DNA of 64,000 bases from the NCBI RefSeq assembly GCF_000801315.1, contig NZ_CP010054.1:310001-374000 (forward strand), written 5' to 3'. The translations under genes were made by a program, and so were the position numbers. The DNA is from Hymenobacter sp. DG25B (GTDB taxonomy: Bacteria; Bacteroidota; Bacteroidia; Cytophagales; Hymenobacteraceae). The notes beneath the pieces are model-generated. The model was not told the origin of the DNA and did no database searches. It saw only the letters and a list, made by a program, of their open reading frames with translations. The stretch's first letter is position 1; every line of letters begins with the position of its first letter. This document shows, one piece after another, positions 34,655 to 42,933 of the stretch.

Positions 34655-35137
34655 ATGCCTATGTCTGCCGCCGTCGAAATTATTGCCTACCGTCCCGAGC
34701 ACCAGGCGGCCTTCCGCGACCTGAACCACGAGTGGATTACCACCTATTTCACGCTGGAAGAGCTGGACAGGCGAATGCTAGACGACCCGCAAGGCTATAT
34801 TCTGGATGCAGGCGGCTACATTTTCATGGCGCAGCACGCTGGCCAGACAGTTGGCACCTGCGCCCTCATCCGGGAGCCCGACGGCAACTTTGAGCTGGCT
34901 AAAATGGCGGTTTCACCGAAAGCCCAGGGCCTGGGTATCGGATACCGGCTGGGGCAGGCGGCTATTGAGCAGGCCTGGGCCGCGGGGGCGCATCACGTAG
35001 AGCTGCTTTCTAACCGCAAGCTTACGCCCGCCCTCACGCTGTACCGCAAGCTGGGTTTCGTGGAAGCGCCCTTGGTTCCTTCTGAGTATCAGCGGGCCAA
35101 TATTAAGATGGTGCTAGCGCGCCCCGGCGCCGAATAA
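34655..35137 (+). CDS. GNAT family N-acetyltransferase
   Basis: A 160-residue GNAT domain. The acetyl-CoA pyrophosphate-binding segment is AVSPKAQGLGIGYRLGQAA, preceded by the core strand FELAKM and followed by a C-terminal LYRKLGF motif typical of GNATs. The ATG at 34655 or 34661 is preferred to a TTG at 34640. The acceptor could be an amino acid, antibiotic or protein. Its 3' end overlaps the end of the convergent SRPBCC gene by 24 bases. Confidence 0.9.
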   Translation: MPMSAAVEIIAYRPEHQAAFRDLNHEWITTYFTLEELDRRMLDDPQGYILDAGGYIFMAQHAGQTVGTCALIREPDGNFELAKMAVSPKAQGLGIGYRLGQAAIEQAWAAGAHHVELLSNRKLTPALTLYRKLGFVEAPLVPSEYQRANIKMVLARPGAE

Positions 35138-35566
35138 CCGGCGGTAAATAGGCCGGCGCCAGGCAAACTGTGCCCATATTACGGGATACAGCGCCGCCTC
35201 CAGCCACCGGAACAGGGAACGGTATTCGATATCCTCTACAATATAGGTACCGCCACCCGGCGCAGGCTGCAGCAGGTGCCGGTGCCGCCAATAGCCCAGC
35301 GGCGGGGGCAGCTCCTGGCCTTCGTCCACAAAATAGTAGGTGCCATCGGGCAAAATGCCGTGCTCGGTGATGAGGGAGGTCCAGCGGCTGCGCAATGGGC
35401 CAGCGCCCAGCTCTATTTCCACCCGGTCGCCGCGCTGGCAGCCATCAAACCGCAACAGGTGAAATGGGGGAAATGGCGGAGCCAGCGCCAGGAATAACTC
35501 CCGCGTGAAGCCCTGCCAGACCTGGTAGGGGGGTTGAGCAACGTGGGTGCGGAGATAGAGGTGCAT
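35114..35566 (-). CDS. SRPBCC (START-like) ligand-binding protein
   Basis: The 150-residue sequence follows the START/SRPBCC pattern: a starting strand (MHLYLRTHV), early helix PYQVWQGFT, central beta strands (RVEIELGAG, GTYYFVDEG) and a long C-terminal helix (SLFRWLEAALYPVIW). The family binds hydrophobic ligands in a deep pocket. The function is unknown. No signal is seen. It has a convergent 24-base overlap with the GNAT gene. Confidence 0.75.
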   Translation of the reverse strand: MHLYLRTHVAQPPYQVWQGFTRELFLALAPPFPPFHLLRFDGCQRGDRVEIELGAGPLRSRWTSLITEHGILPDGTYYFVDEGQELPPPLGYWRHRHLLQPAPGGGTYIVEDIEYRSLFRWLEAALYPVIWAQFAWRRPIYRRLFGAGAR

Positions 35567-35871
35567 GTACGGTGCTAACTCAGGCGTAGCGGCTTTGTTC
35601 CGTATTGCTTAAACAGCAGTTTAGACTCTGATTAAGAATTACGCGGATAGTAGTAAAAGGTCTATCCTGAAAAGACAACTAAAAACTGTATACACTTTAA
35701 GTATTGCCGGATATCTCTTCTTAATGTATAAAGAGACTATTTCGTGAAACTTAACTTAGCCCGTTATTAGGCGAGGTCTTTCTATTATCTAATTAGTCCT
35801 TATTCTAACGTTACTTGCTGGCTATATCGTAAGGTAGAGCCTGGCTTCTACTGCCTATTTACAGCCAAACG
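35567..35871. other. AT-rich intergenic region
   Basis: About 305 bases without a credible gene, clearly more AT-rich than the surroundings. It must hold the promoters of the divergent SRPBCC and YcxB-like genes. No exact TAnnTTTG box or palindrome was found. Confidence 0.5.
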
Positions 35872-36381
35872 ATGATGAAAATTGAGGTAGCTATCATCTT
35901 ATCACAAGCCTACTACCAAGAAGTGTATGAAGAATGGTTGCGCTTTCGCAGTAAAGGAAAACGATGGCAAGTACAAGTTGGCTTAGTTCTGTTTGGCGTG
36001 GCCTTCCTACTGGCGATGCTGTGTGGGCCCCGGCTACATGCGTTATGGTTTATTCCTTTCTGCTTCGTGCTGGCAGGCATATACGAGATTGGCTCTTTCT
36101 TCTACACCCGCAGGCAGTGGTTGCAGAATAGAAATGACAGTAGGTTAGTTAATCAACTGGTAACGGTGACTTTCGAGCCTCAAGCAATTACGCATACTGG
36201 GCCATTTGCGCAAGGGCAACTACTGTGGACCGGAATACGAGAGGTAAAGGAGACGGCCAGAGGGGTATTCTTAATTCCTGAAAGTGGCAACAGTATTTAT
36301 CTGCCTAAAACAGCATTTCCATCACCCGATCAGTTTCAGCTCCTACTGGAATACGCTAAAGAAGGCCACCACATGCTTTAA
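35872..36381 (+). CDS. YcxB-like membrane protein
   Basis: The 169-residue product has two adjacent membrane segments (about 45-60 and 64-82, VGLVLFGVAFLLAMLC and LWFIPFCFVLAGIYEI) and a C-terminal domain with WTGIREVKETARGVFLIPES. This matches the YcxB-like pattern: two TM helices plus a small cytosolic PH-like beta domain. Function unknown. Base composition is lower in GC than most neighbours, and it stands alone between AT-rich gaps, in keeping with acquired or accessory DNA. Confidence 0.75.
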   Translation: MMKIEVAIILSQAYYQEVYEEWLRFRSKGKRWQVQVGLVLFGVAFLLAMLCGPRLHALWFIPFCFVLAGIYEIGSFFYTRRQWLQNRNDSRLVNQLVTVTFEPQAITHTGPFAQGQLLWTGIREVKETARGVFLIPESGNSIYLPKTAFPSPDQFQLLLEYAKEGHHML

Positions 36382-36438
36382 ATCAGTGCACTTAGCAATG
36401 TTCACTAGCCATAGAATAACAAGTAAACTTATACCCTA

Positions 36439-36513
36439 TCAAAGCAACGTTTCAATATCCTCCTTGGTCAGGCTCTTGCTGGTTGCCCCTTCAATGAATA
36501 TCAAGTCCATGAC
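36439..36513 (-). pseudogene. Remnant of an SNF2-helicase 3' end
   Basis: The minus strand reads VMDLIFIEGATSKSLTKEDI then ETLL and a stop. This aligns with the C-terminus of the intact SNF2 gene at 42934 (LVTDLISTDEAIIKSLTKED, then IEELLG) at about three quarters base identity, in the same orientation, with the stop in nearly the same place. The remaining SNF2 sequence is missing here. It is a decayed duplicate, or the scar of a deletion or insertion. The flanking 36382-36438 shows nothing. Confidence 0.75.
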
Positions 36514-36810
36514 AAACGGGAATATCTAATTCTGCCACGTCAGAGTTTTCCTTCTACACCACACTCCCTAAGAAATAAACAGAGAAGAAAACCCGGCATT
36601 TTGTGGCCTCTGGTGTGGAGTTACCCTGTGTCCGGCATCACTATTCGAACATTGCATGGCACAAACCTGACCAACAGTGTGTAGATTTAGTGAAACCGGC
36701 TGGCAGCGCTCTTGTTAGCAGTAAGCGGCCATCAGGTCCGTTCCTTAAGAGCAGCGCATGGTGCTCTTTTTCCGGAGTGCCCGCTTGCCTGCCCATTTAT
36801 CTGCCCCACT
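36514..36810. other. Intergenic region before T9SS gene
   Basis: About 300 bases with no supported gene between the SNF2 remnant and the large secreted-protein gene. Composition is mixed, AT-rich at first and GC-richer near 36660. It presumably carries the promoter of the gene at 36811; I see no exact TAnnTTTG box. Confidence 0.4.
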
Positions 36811-39800
36811 ATGCCCACCGAGTCAGCGCATTCTATCCCTTATAATACCAGTATTTCCTTCTGGACCGGCCAGTGGGCTGGCTTCAGCGGCCGGCGGCCG
36901 ACTAAATGGCTACTAACGCTTCTGCTCCTACTGCTGAGCGGCGCGGCCACTACAGCACTGGCACAGGGCACGCCGCCCCCGGAGTGCGCGGCCGATGAGA
37001 AGTTTGCCAACACGTGGTACTTCGGCTTTAAGGCGGGGCTGGACTTCAACCAGGCCTCTGCCGACTCCCTCCCGAAGGTGCTTACTGATGGGGCGATGGA
37101 TGCCCCCGCCGGCTCGGGGGTGATGTCGGATCAGAACGGAAAAATTCTCTTTTACAGCAACGGCGAAACCGTTTGGAACGGCGACGGCACCGTGATGACC
37201 AACGGCACAGGACTGGCGGGCAACCGCTTCACCACCGATGGCCCCTGCCCATCAGGAAGCCAGGTATAACGCAGCCGGGCCAACCAACACGCTACCTGCT
37301 TTTCACTCTGAACAGCACCGTGGGCCTGAGCTACTCGGAAATAGATATTCCCGCAGGAGGCGGGCCGGGCACCGTCATAGCCGCCACCAAAAACATGCCC
37401 CTGGCCCGCGGCACAGCGGAGAAACTAACGGCCGTATTTCATAAAAACGGCTGCGACATCTGGGTTATCACGCACGGCTGGGGCGATGCCAAGTCCGGCA
37501 ATGACAACCGGGGCGATGCCTTTCTGGCTTACCGTGTAACGGTGGCCGGCGTGCAGCCTACCCCCATTATTTCGACCGTCGGCAGCCTGCACGCGCCGAG
37601 TGTAGCGGCCCTGGGCTACAAAGGCCAGATGAGGGTAACTCCCGATGGCCAGCGGCTGGCCCTGGCCCGCTACAGCGAAGCGGTGGGCGACAGTAGCAGC
37701 ACCGTTGAACTGTTTGGGTTTGAAACCAGCTCGGGCCAGGTTAGCACCAATCCACAGGTTCCGTACGTAGTGGACAGCGGCGCGGGGAAATACTATGGGG
37801 TGGGGTTTTCGCCCGGCAGCTACCTCTACGCTACGGTCCGCAACCCGCCCAAGCTGCTGCAATTTGATATCAGCGGTAACGGGCCGGTTACCAAGCAGGA
37901 TATTCCGCTCAAGCAGAAAGCTCCGGCAGACCTGGGCTCATTGCAGGCCGCGCCCGATGGCAAGATTTACGTGGCCCGCGACAACCAGCCCGCGCTGGGC
38001 TTCATCCCCTACCCCGACTCGCTGGGCGCCAAGGTGGGCTACGCCGACGACAGCCTGCAGTTGGGCGGCCGCCTGAGTAGTCTGGGCCTGGTAAACTTCA
38101 ACCAAAGCTCCCTGCTGCGCGTGGGGCCTAGCGCGCAGATAACGGGTTGTCGGGAAATTACATTTCAGGCCCCGCCCATTGACTTTGACGGGAAGACCTA
38201 CGCCTGGAAGTTTGGCGACGGGGCCACCTCAACCCAAGAGAACCCCGTTCATACTTACGCCAAGCCCGGCACCTACACCGTGACGCTACGCATCACAACG
38301 GCGTGCTTTTGCCGCGAAAGCTCGGGCATTATTCAGGTGCCCGGCCTTCCCAAACCGGGCAGCATTGCCGCCTCCCAGACGCTGTGCGCCGGAACTGCCC
38401 CGGATACGCTCACCAGCACCGCTAGCGCTTCGGGCGATGCGGGCCTGCCGCTGGTTTACCAGTGGGAGAGGTCAACGGATAACGTCACGTTTACGGCTAT
38501 TGCGGGGGCAACCGGCGAGACGTACCTGCCACCGGCCTCGCAAACGCCCGGCACCACCTATTATCGGCGGCGTGCGCAGCTTCTTCTGCCTGATAAACCA
38601 AGCCCCTACTGTACTCCCAGTTTTACCGCCTCAGTCAAGATTACGGTATTACCGGGCCTGAAGGCGGGCAGCATTGCGGCTAATCAAACGGTGTGTGCGG
38701 GTACCAGGCCGGCGGCCCTTACCAGCCCCACGGCTGCCACGGGAGGCACGGGTACGTTTACTTATCAATGGGAATCTTCTGTTGATAACGTAACCTGGGC
38801 GGCTATTTCAGGTGCTACTTCTGCCACGTATACCCCGGGTGCACTTACGGCTACTACTTACTATCGGCGGCAGGTCCGTTCCGGCACCTGCCCATCTATA
38901 CCCTCCAATACGGTAAAAATAACGGTAGTACCGGCGCTGTCGGCGGGGACCATTGCGGCCAGCCAAACCCTGTGTGCTGGTGGCACTGCCGCTCCTCTCA
39001 CCAGCGAAGCCCCGGCCACGGGTGGTACGGGCAGCATTGCTTATCAGTGGGAATCATCCACGAACAATTCCACATTTACGCCCATCAGCGGCGCTACCGG
39101 CGCTACCTATGCACCGGGGCGGCTGAGCACTACCACTTCCTACCGACGCCGGGCTGGTTCAGGCACCGCCTGCGCGGCTGTTTTTTCCAATGTCGTTAAG
39201 ATTACCGTAGCCCCGGCGCTGACGGCAGGCACTATTGGTGCCAACCAGACGCTGTGCCTGGGGGCTACCCCCGCCCGCCTTACCAGCACGGCGGCGCCCG
39301 GCGGAGGCACGGGCACGTTTACGTACCAGTGGGAATCAAGCCCTAACAACACCAGCTGGACGCCCATTGCCGGCGCTACCGGCGCCAGCTATGCCCCCGG
39401 TCCGCTTACGGCCACCACGTACTACCGGCGCCAGGTAAACTCAGGGCCCTGCGGGCCGGTGTATTCTCCTTCCGTTGTGCTGACGGTTCTGCCGGCCTTA
39501 AATGCGGGCAGTATTGCGGCCGACCAGAGCATCTGTGCGGGCGCCACGCCGGCTCCGCTCACCAGCAGAGCCGCAGCTACGGGCGGCACCGGCAATTTTG
39601 TCTACCAATGGGAATCCTCGACGGATAAGGTAACCTGGCGGACCGTAAGCGGGGCGGTTGGCGCTACTTACGCCCCGGGCCCGCTCACCACTACTACCTC
39701 GTTCCGGCGCCGGGTAACCTCGGGCACGGGCACCTGTGCCACAGCGGTTTCCAACGAGGTAACAATACAAGTGAAGCCCATAGTGAAACCGAGCGTGACG

Positions 39801-40829
39801 CTGGCTACGCCGCCCGCGCAGTGCCCCGGCACAACCCTTGCTTTCACGGCGGTAGCTACTAATGCGGGCACTGCCCCTACTTTCCGCTGGTTCGTGAATA
39901 ACGTGGCCGTAGCCAGCGGCGCTACCTTCAGCAGCAGCACGTTGGTTACCGGCGACCAGGTGCGGGTGGAGGTGACGCCCACGGCGGGGCTTTGCAGCGC
40001 GGGGCCGGCCGTGGCCACGGTTACCGTAACGCGCACACCCACGCCACTACCCACCGTGGCCATTGCCGTGCAGCCGGGCGGACCCGTTTGCCCGGGCACG
40101 CCGCTCACGTTCAGTATCAGCAGCGTAACAAATGCCGGCCCGGCCCCCACCTATCAGTGGCTGGTGAATAATAACGCCGTGGGCGGAGCTACAAAGCCCG
40201 TCTTTACCAGCACTGCGCTGCGCGATGGGCAGATCGTGACGCTGCGCCTGCGTACTACCAACGTGTGCGGGCAGGCCGTAACGGCGGTTTCCAACGGCGT
40301 AGCCGTGCGCATCAGCCCCCCGGCGGACGTGGATGCCGGCCCCGATAAGGAGATTCTGGCCGGTACTTCCGTGATACTGGAAGGCCGCGCCGATGGCACC
40401 TACCCCGTAACCTGGACCCCAACAACGGGACTGACCATTTCACCCAACGACCCGCTGCGGCCCCGAGCCGCCCCCACCGAAACAACCACCTACACTCTCT
40501 CCGCCGGAGAGGGTGGCTGCGCCGACTCCGACGAGGTGAAAGTGACGGTGCGCCCGGCCATCCGCATTCCCAATGCCTTCTCGCCCAACGGCGACGGCCG
40601 CGACGACACCTGGCAGATTGAGTTCATTGAGCAGTTCCCCGACAATACCGTGAGTGTGTTTAACCGCTGGGGCACCCGCATCTTCTCGGCCAATAACTAC
40701 AGCCGGGCCAATGAGTGGCGCGGCGACATTAATGGCAAGCCCGCGCCGGTGGGCACGTACTATTACGTGGTGGTCACGAAGGGTCCGCTGGGCAAGTCCT
40801 ATAGCGGCTCTATCACGGTTCTGTATTGA
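36811..40829 (+). CDS. T9SS type B secreted Ig/PKD-repeat protein, interrupted by a frameshift
   Basis: Two overlapping frames encode one protein of about 1339 residues if one C is added to the C run at 37242-37245. The first frame starts at 36811 with a signal peptide (LLLLLSGAATTALAQ) and ends with a TAA at 37267; the second continues to 40829. Order: an N-terminal propeller-like region (GVMSDQNGKILFYSNGETVW, PAGGGPGTVIAATK), a PKD domain (WKFGDGATST, residues about 460-520), five Ig-like repeats, two more Ig-like domains, and a CHU_C gliding-motility C-terminal domain (IPNAFSPNGDGRDD ... GTYYYVV). It should be exported by type IX secretion and anchored to the surface, perhaps for adhesion. 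A PorP/SprF gene follows. Confidence 0.85.
38348..39775 (+). repeat. Five tandem Ig-like coding repeats
   Basis: Five units of about 275-305 bases begin near 38348, 38660, 38939, 39224 and 39500. Each codes for GxIAAxQTLCAG, then TGGTGxxxYQWESS, and TYYRR/SYRRR. Identity is high enough at base level to allow slippage or recombination between units. Confidence 0.85.
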
Positions 40830-40901
40830 TAAAACGGTCTGCTGCGCCTGGGAAAGCAGGGTAATCTGCTTTTTCGCTGGTTCATTTTTACCCCTACTGC
40901 T

Positions 40902-41873
40902 ATGAAAAGAGCCCTACCCTTCCTGCTGCTCCCGCTGCTCCTGGCTGCGGTGCCGGTTCTTGCCCAGCAGCAGGCGCAGTACAGCCAGTACATGAACAAC
41001 AATTATATCCTGAACCCGGGCACCACCGGGGTAGAAGATTATATCGATGTGAAGTTCAGCTACCGCACCCAATGGACGGGCCTGGAGGGGGCACCCAAAA
41101 CTTACTACGCCAGCGCCAGCTCCTCGCTGGGCAAGTGGCGCACCACCAGCAAGCGCACCATTCGGGACCGGCGCCGGCCGTTTCACGCCATTGGCGGCCT
41201 GGTATACCGGGATGAAACCGGCCCTACCAGCCGCACGGGAGCTTACGCTTCCTACGCTTACAACCTGGTGCTGCGGCCCGATTTGCGGGTGGCGCTGGGC
41301 GCCTCAGTTGGTATGCAGCAGTTTGCCGTAGATGGGCAGAAGCTGCAGTTTTTTGATCAGACTACGCAGGCACCCAGCGCCTCCTCCCGGGTGCTGGATG
41401 GCTCGGTGGGCTTGTGGTTGTACAGTTCCCGCTTCTACGTGGGCCTGTCGGGCGCGCAGCTGCTGGGCAATCAGCTTAACTTCTCCTATGGGCCCAACCT
41501 GCAGGGCGAAGGCGCGCCCGGCAACACGCTGAAACGCCACTACTTTGCCACGGCCGGGGTGCGGCTGCCGCTCAACGATGACTGGTCGCTGGTGCCCTCG
41601 GTGCTGGTGAAGGCTGTGAATCCGGCCCCACTCTCGGTTGACCTCAATGCCAAGCTCAAGTACCAGGACCTGCTGTGGGTGGGAGCCTCCTGGCGTGCCT
41701 TCGACTCGGCCGTAGCCATCGTGGGCCTCAGTTACGAGCAGTTCACGCTGGGCTATTCCTACGATGCCGGCCTCTCGGAGCTAAACGGCTACCACGGCGG
41801 CAGCCACGAGGTGCTAATGGGTTTGCGGCTGAAGAAGAAAACCCAGGTGGTGTGTGCTAATAGGTTCTGGTAG
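40902..41873 (+). CDS. PorP/SprF family type IX secretion membrane protein
   Basis: The 323-residue product has a signal peptide (AVPVLAQQ) followed by the family hallmark QYSQYMNNNYILNPGTTG, then alternating amphipathic beta strands ending in an aromatic (FW), as in outer-membrane beta-barrels. PorP/SprF proteins work with specific large type B T9SS substrates encoded beside them, here the 36811 gene, 72 bases upstream. I infer that it helps surface attachment or delivery of that substrate. It is probably in the same operon. Confidence 0.93.
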   Translation: MKRALPFLLLPLLLAAVPVLAQQQAQYSQYMNNNYILNPGTTGVEDYIDVKFSYRTQWTGLEGAPKTYYASASSSLGKWRTTSKRTIRDRRRPFHAIGGLVYRDETGPTSRTGAYASYAYNLVLRPDLRVALGASVGMQQFAVDGQKLQFFDQTTQAPSASSRVLDGSVGLWLYSSRFYVGLSGAQLLGNQLNFSYGPNLQGEGAPGNTLKRHYFATAGVRLPLNDDWSLVPSVLVKAVNPAPLSVDLNAKLKYQDLLWVGASWRAFDSAVAIVGLSYEQFTLGYSYDAGLSELNGYHGGSHEVLMGLRLKKKTQVVCANRFW

Positions 41874-42039
41874 GGGTTGATAAAAAGAGTTCGGAGAACT
41901 GCTCTAGCTAGTAGGCCAGTGGCGCCTTATATTTCGTGCGTCTATAATAGTGTCTGGTGTATCTTGACTTGCTTTCCACTCCGTGAAGTTATTATCACTT
42001 AACAGGAAGAATACTTACCAGAAATTAATACAATAGGAT

Positions 42040-42915
42040 ATGGCTTTAAATTACTTCCGTAGTATTGGGAAGCCTGTTCTGGGTGCTATAGCTATGCTGT
42101 CTTTCTCCAGGCAAATGCCTGCCGAAACTCTGACAAAATCGGCTCTTTCTTCCCCGGTTATTTCTGCCCACAGGTATGAGCAGGTGGAAGCGCTGGAAGA
42201 CCTCTTTATTGGGAACCGGTTACTGCTTGAGCGAATGAGCTTAGTGGATATCAAGAGGCACCGGATCAAAACTATTCAGTCGGTGGAGGAGGCACCTAAC
42301 GGCAAGTACATCGTTACGGAACGTTTCAACAAGCAAGGCTATGCTACGTACCGGGAAATGAAGAACCAGCTTCATAATTGGCCTGAAAGCGGCTATAGCT
42401 CTTCTTTCGCTTATACCTATACTCCAGACGGAGCCATGGCTACAATAAGCGACCAAACAGGCGCCAAGTCCATTGCCTTTATATACGATTCTCAACGGAG
42501 ACTTAAGAAAGCAGGCAGTTATCAGCTTGATTACTACCCCAATGGTTTGCTAAAGAAAGTACAGGGCGGTAACCATATAGAGCAGTACGAGTACAAAAAC
42601 GGTGTACTGACTCGCATTCAGTTCTCTTTTCGGCCAGGTGTAGTTGCCTGCGATATGGGAACGGAAGAGTGGATAGGCCATTACAATACTGCGGGGCAAC
42701 TTGTAAAAGAAGAGCATAACGGCCACCCAACTCGGGTATATATGCTCACTTATGACCAAGCCGGAATACTCACTCAAAAGACGTGGCATGATGAATTTCG
42801 TCAGATCAATTACGAAAAAAGCTACACGTTTGAGAATGGATTACTGGTTAAGGTCATTCTGAAAGCCAACGGCACGGTGACCAATACTACCTGGTATCTC
42901 TACGAACAGTATTAA
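42040..42915 (+). CDS. YD-repeat-like hypothetical protein
   Basis: The 291-residue protein has a possible weak N-terminal hydrophobic segment (VLGAIAMLSF). It has repeated strand-turn units like those of RHS/YD proteins: FAYTYTPDGAMATISD, IAFIYDSQRRLKKAG, YQLDYYPNGLLKKV, HIEQYEYKNGVLTRI, LTYDQAGILTQKTW. It is therefore likely a beta-rich wrapping domain. GC content is lower than the neighbours. It ends 18 bases before the convergent SNF2 gene. No toxin domain is seen. The 166-base gap before it holds nothing clear. Confidence 0.65.
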   Translation: MALNYFRSIGKPVLGAIAMLSFSRQMPAETLTKSALSSPVISAHRYEQVEALEDLFIGNRLLLERMSLVDIKRHRIKTIQSVEEAPNGKYIVTERFNKQGYATYREMKNQLHNWPESGYSSSFAYTYTPDGAMATISDQTGAKSIAFIYDSQRRLKKAGSYQLDYYPNGLLKKVQGGNHIEQYEYKNGVLTRIQFSFRPGVVACDMGTEEWIGHYNTAGQLVKEEHNGHPTRVYMLTYDQAGILTQKTWHDEFRQINYEKSYTFENGLLVKVILKANGTVTNTTWYLYEQY

Positions 42916-42933
42916 ACATCAAACCTCCACTTC

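Noticed and set aside
37173..37260. An independent start for the large T9SS protein at 37173
   Set aside because: The first residues from that start are out of frame with the N-terminal domain and contain no signal peptide. Joining to the 36811 frame is more sensible.
38348..39775. A possible CRISPR array
   Set aside because: The repeats are 275-305 bases long, in frame, and encode Ig-like domains; there are no short direct repeats with spacers or cas genes.
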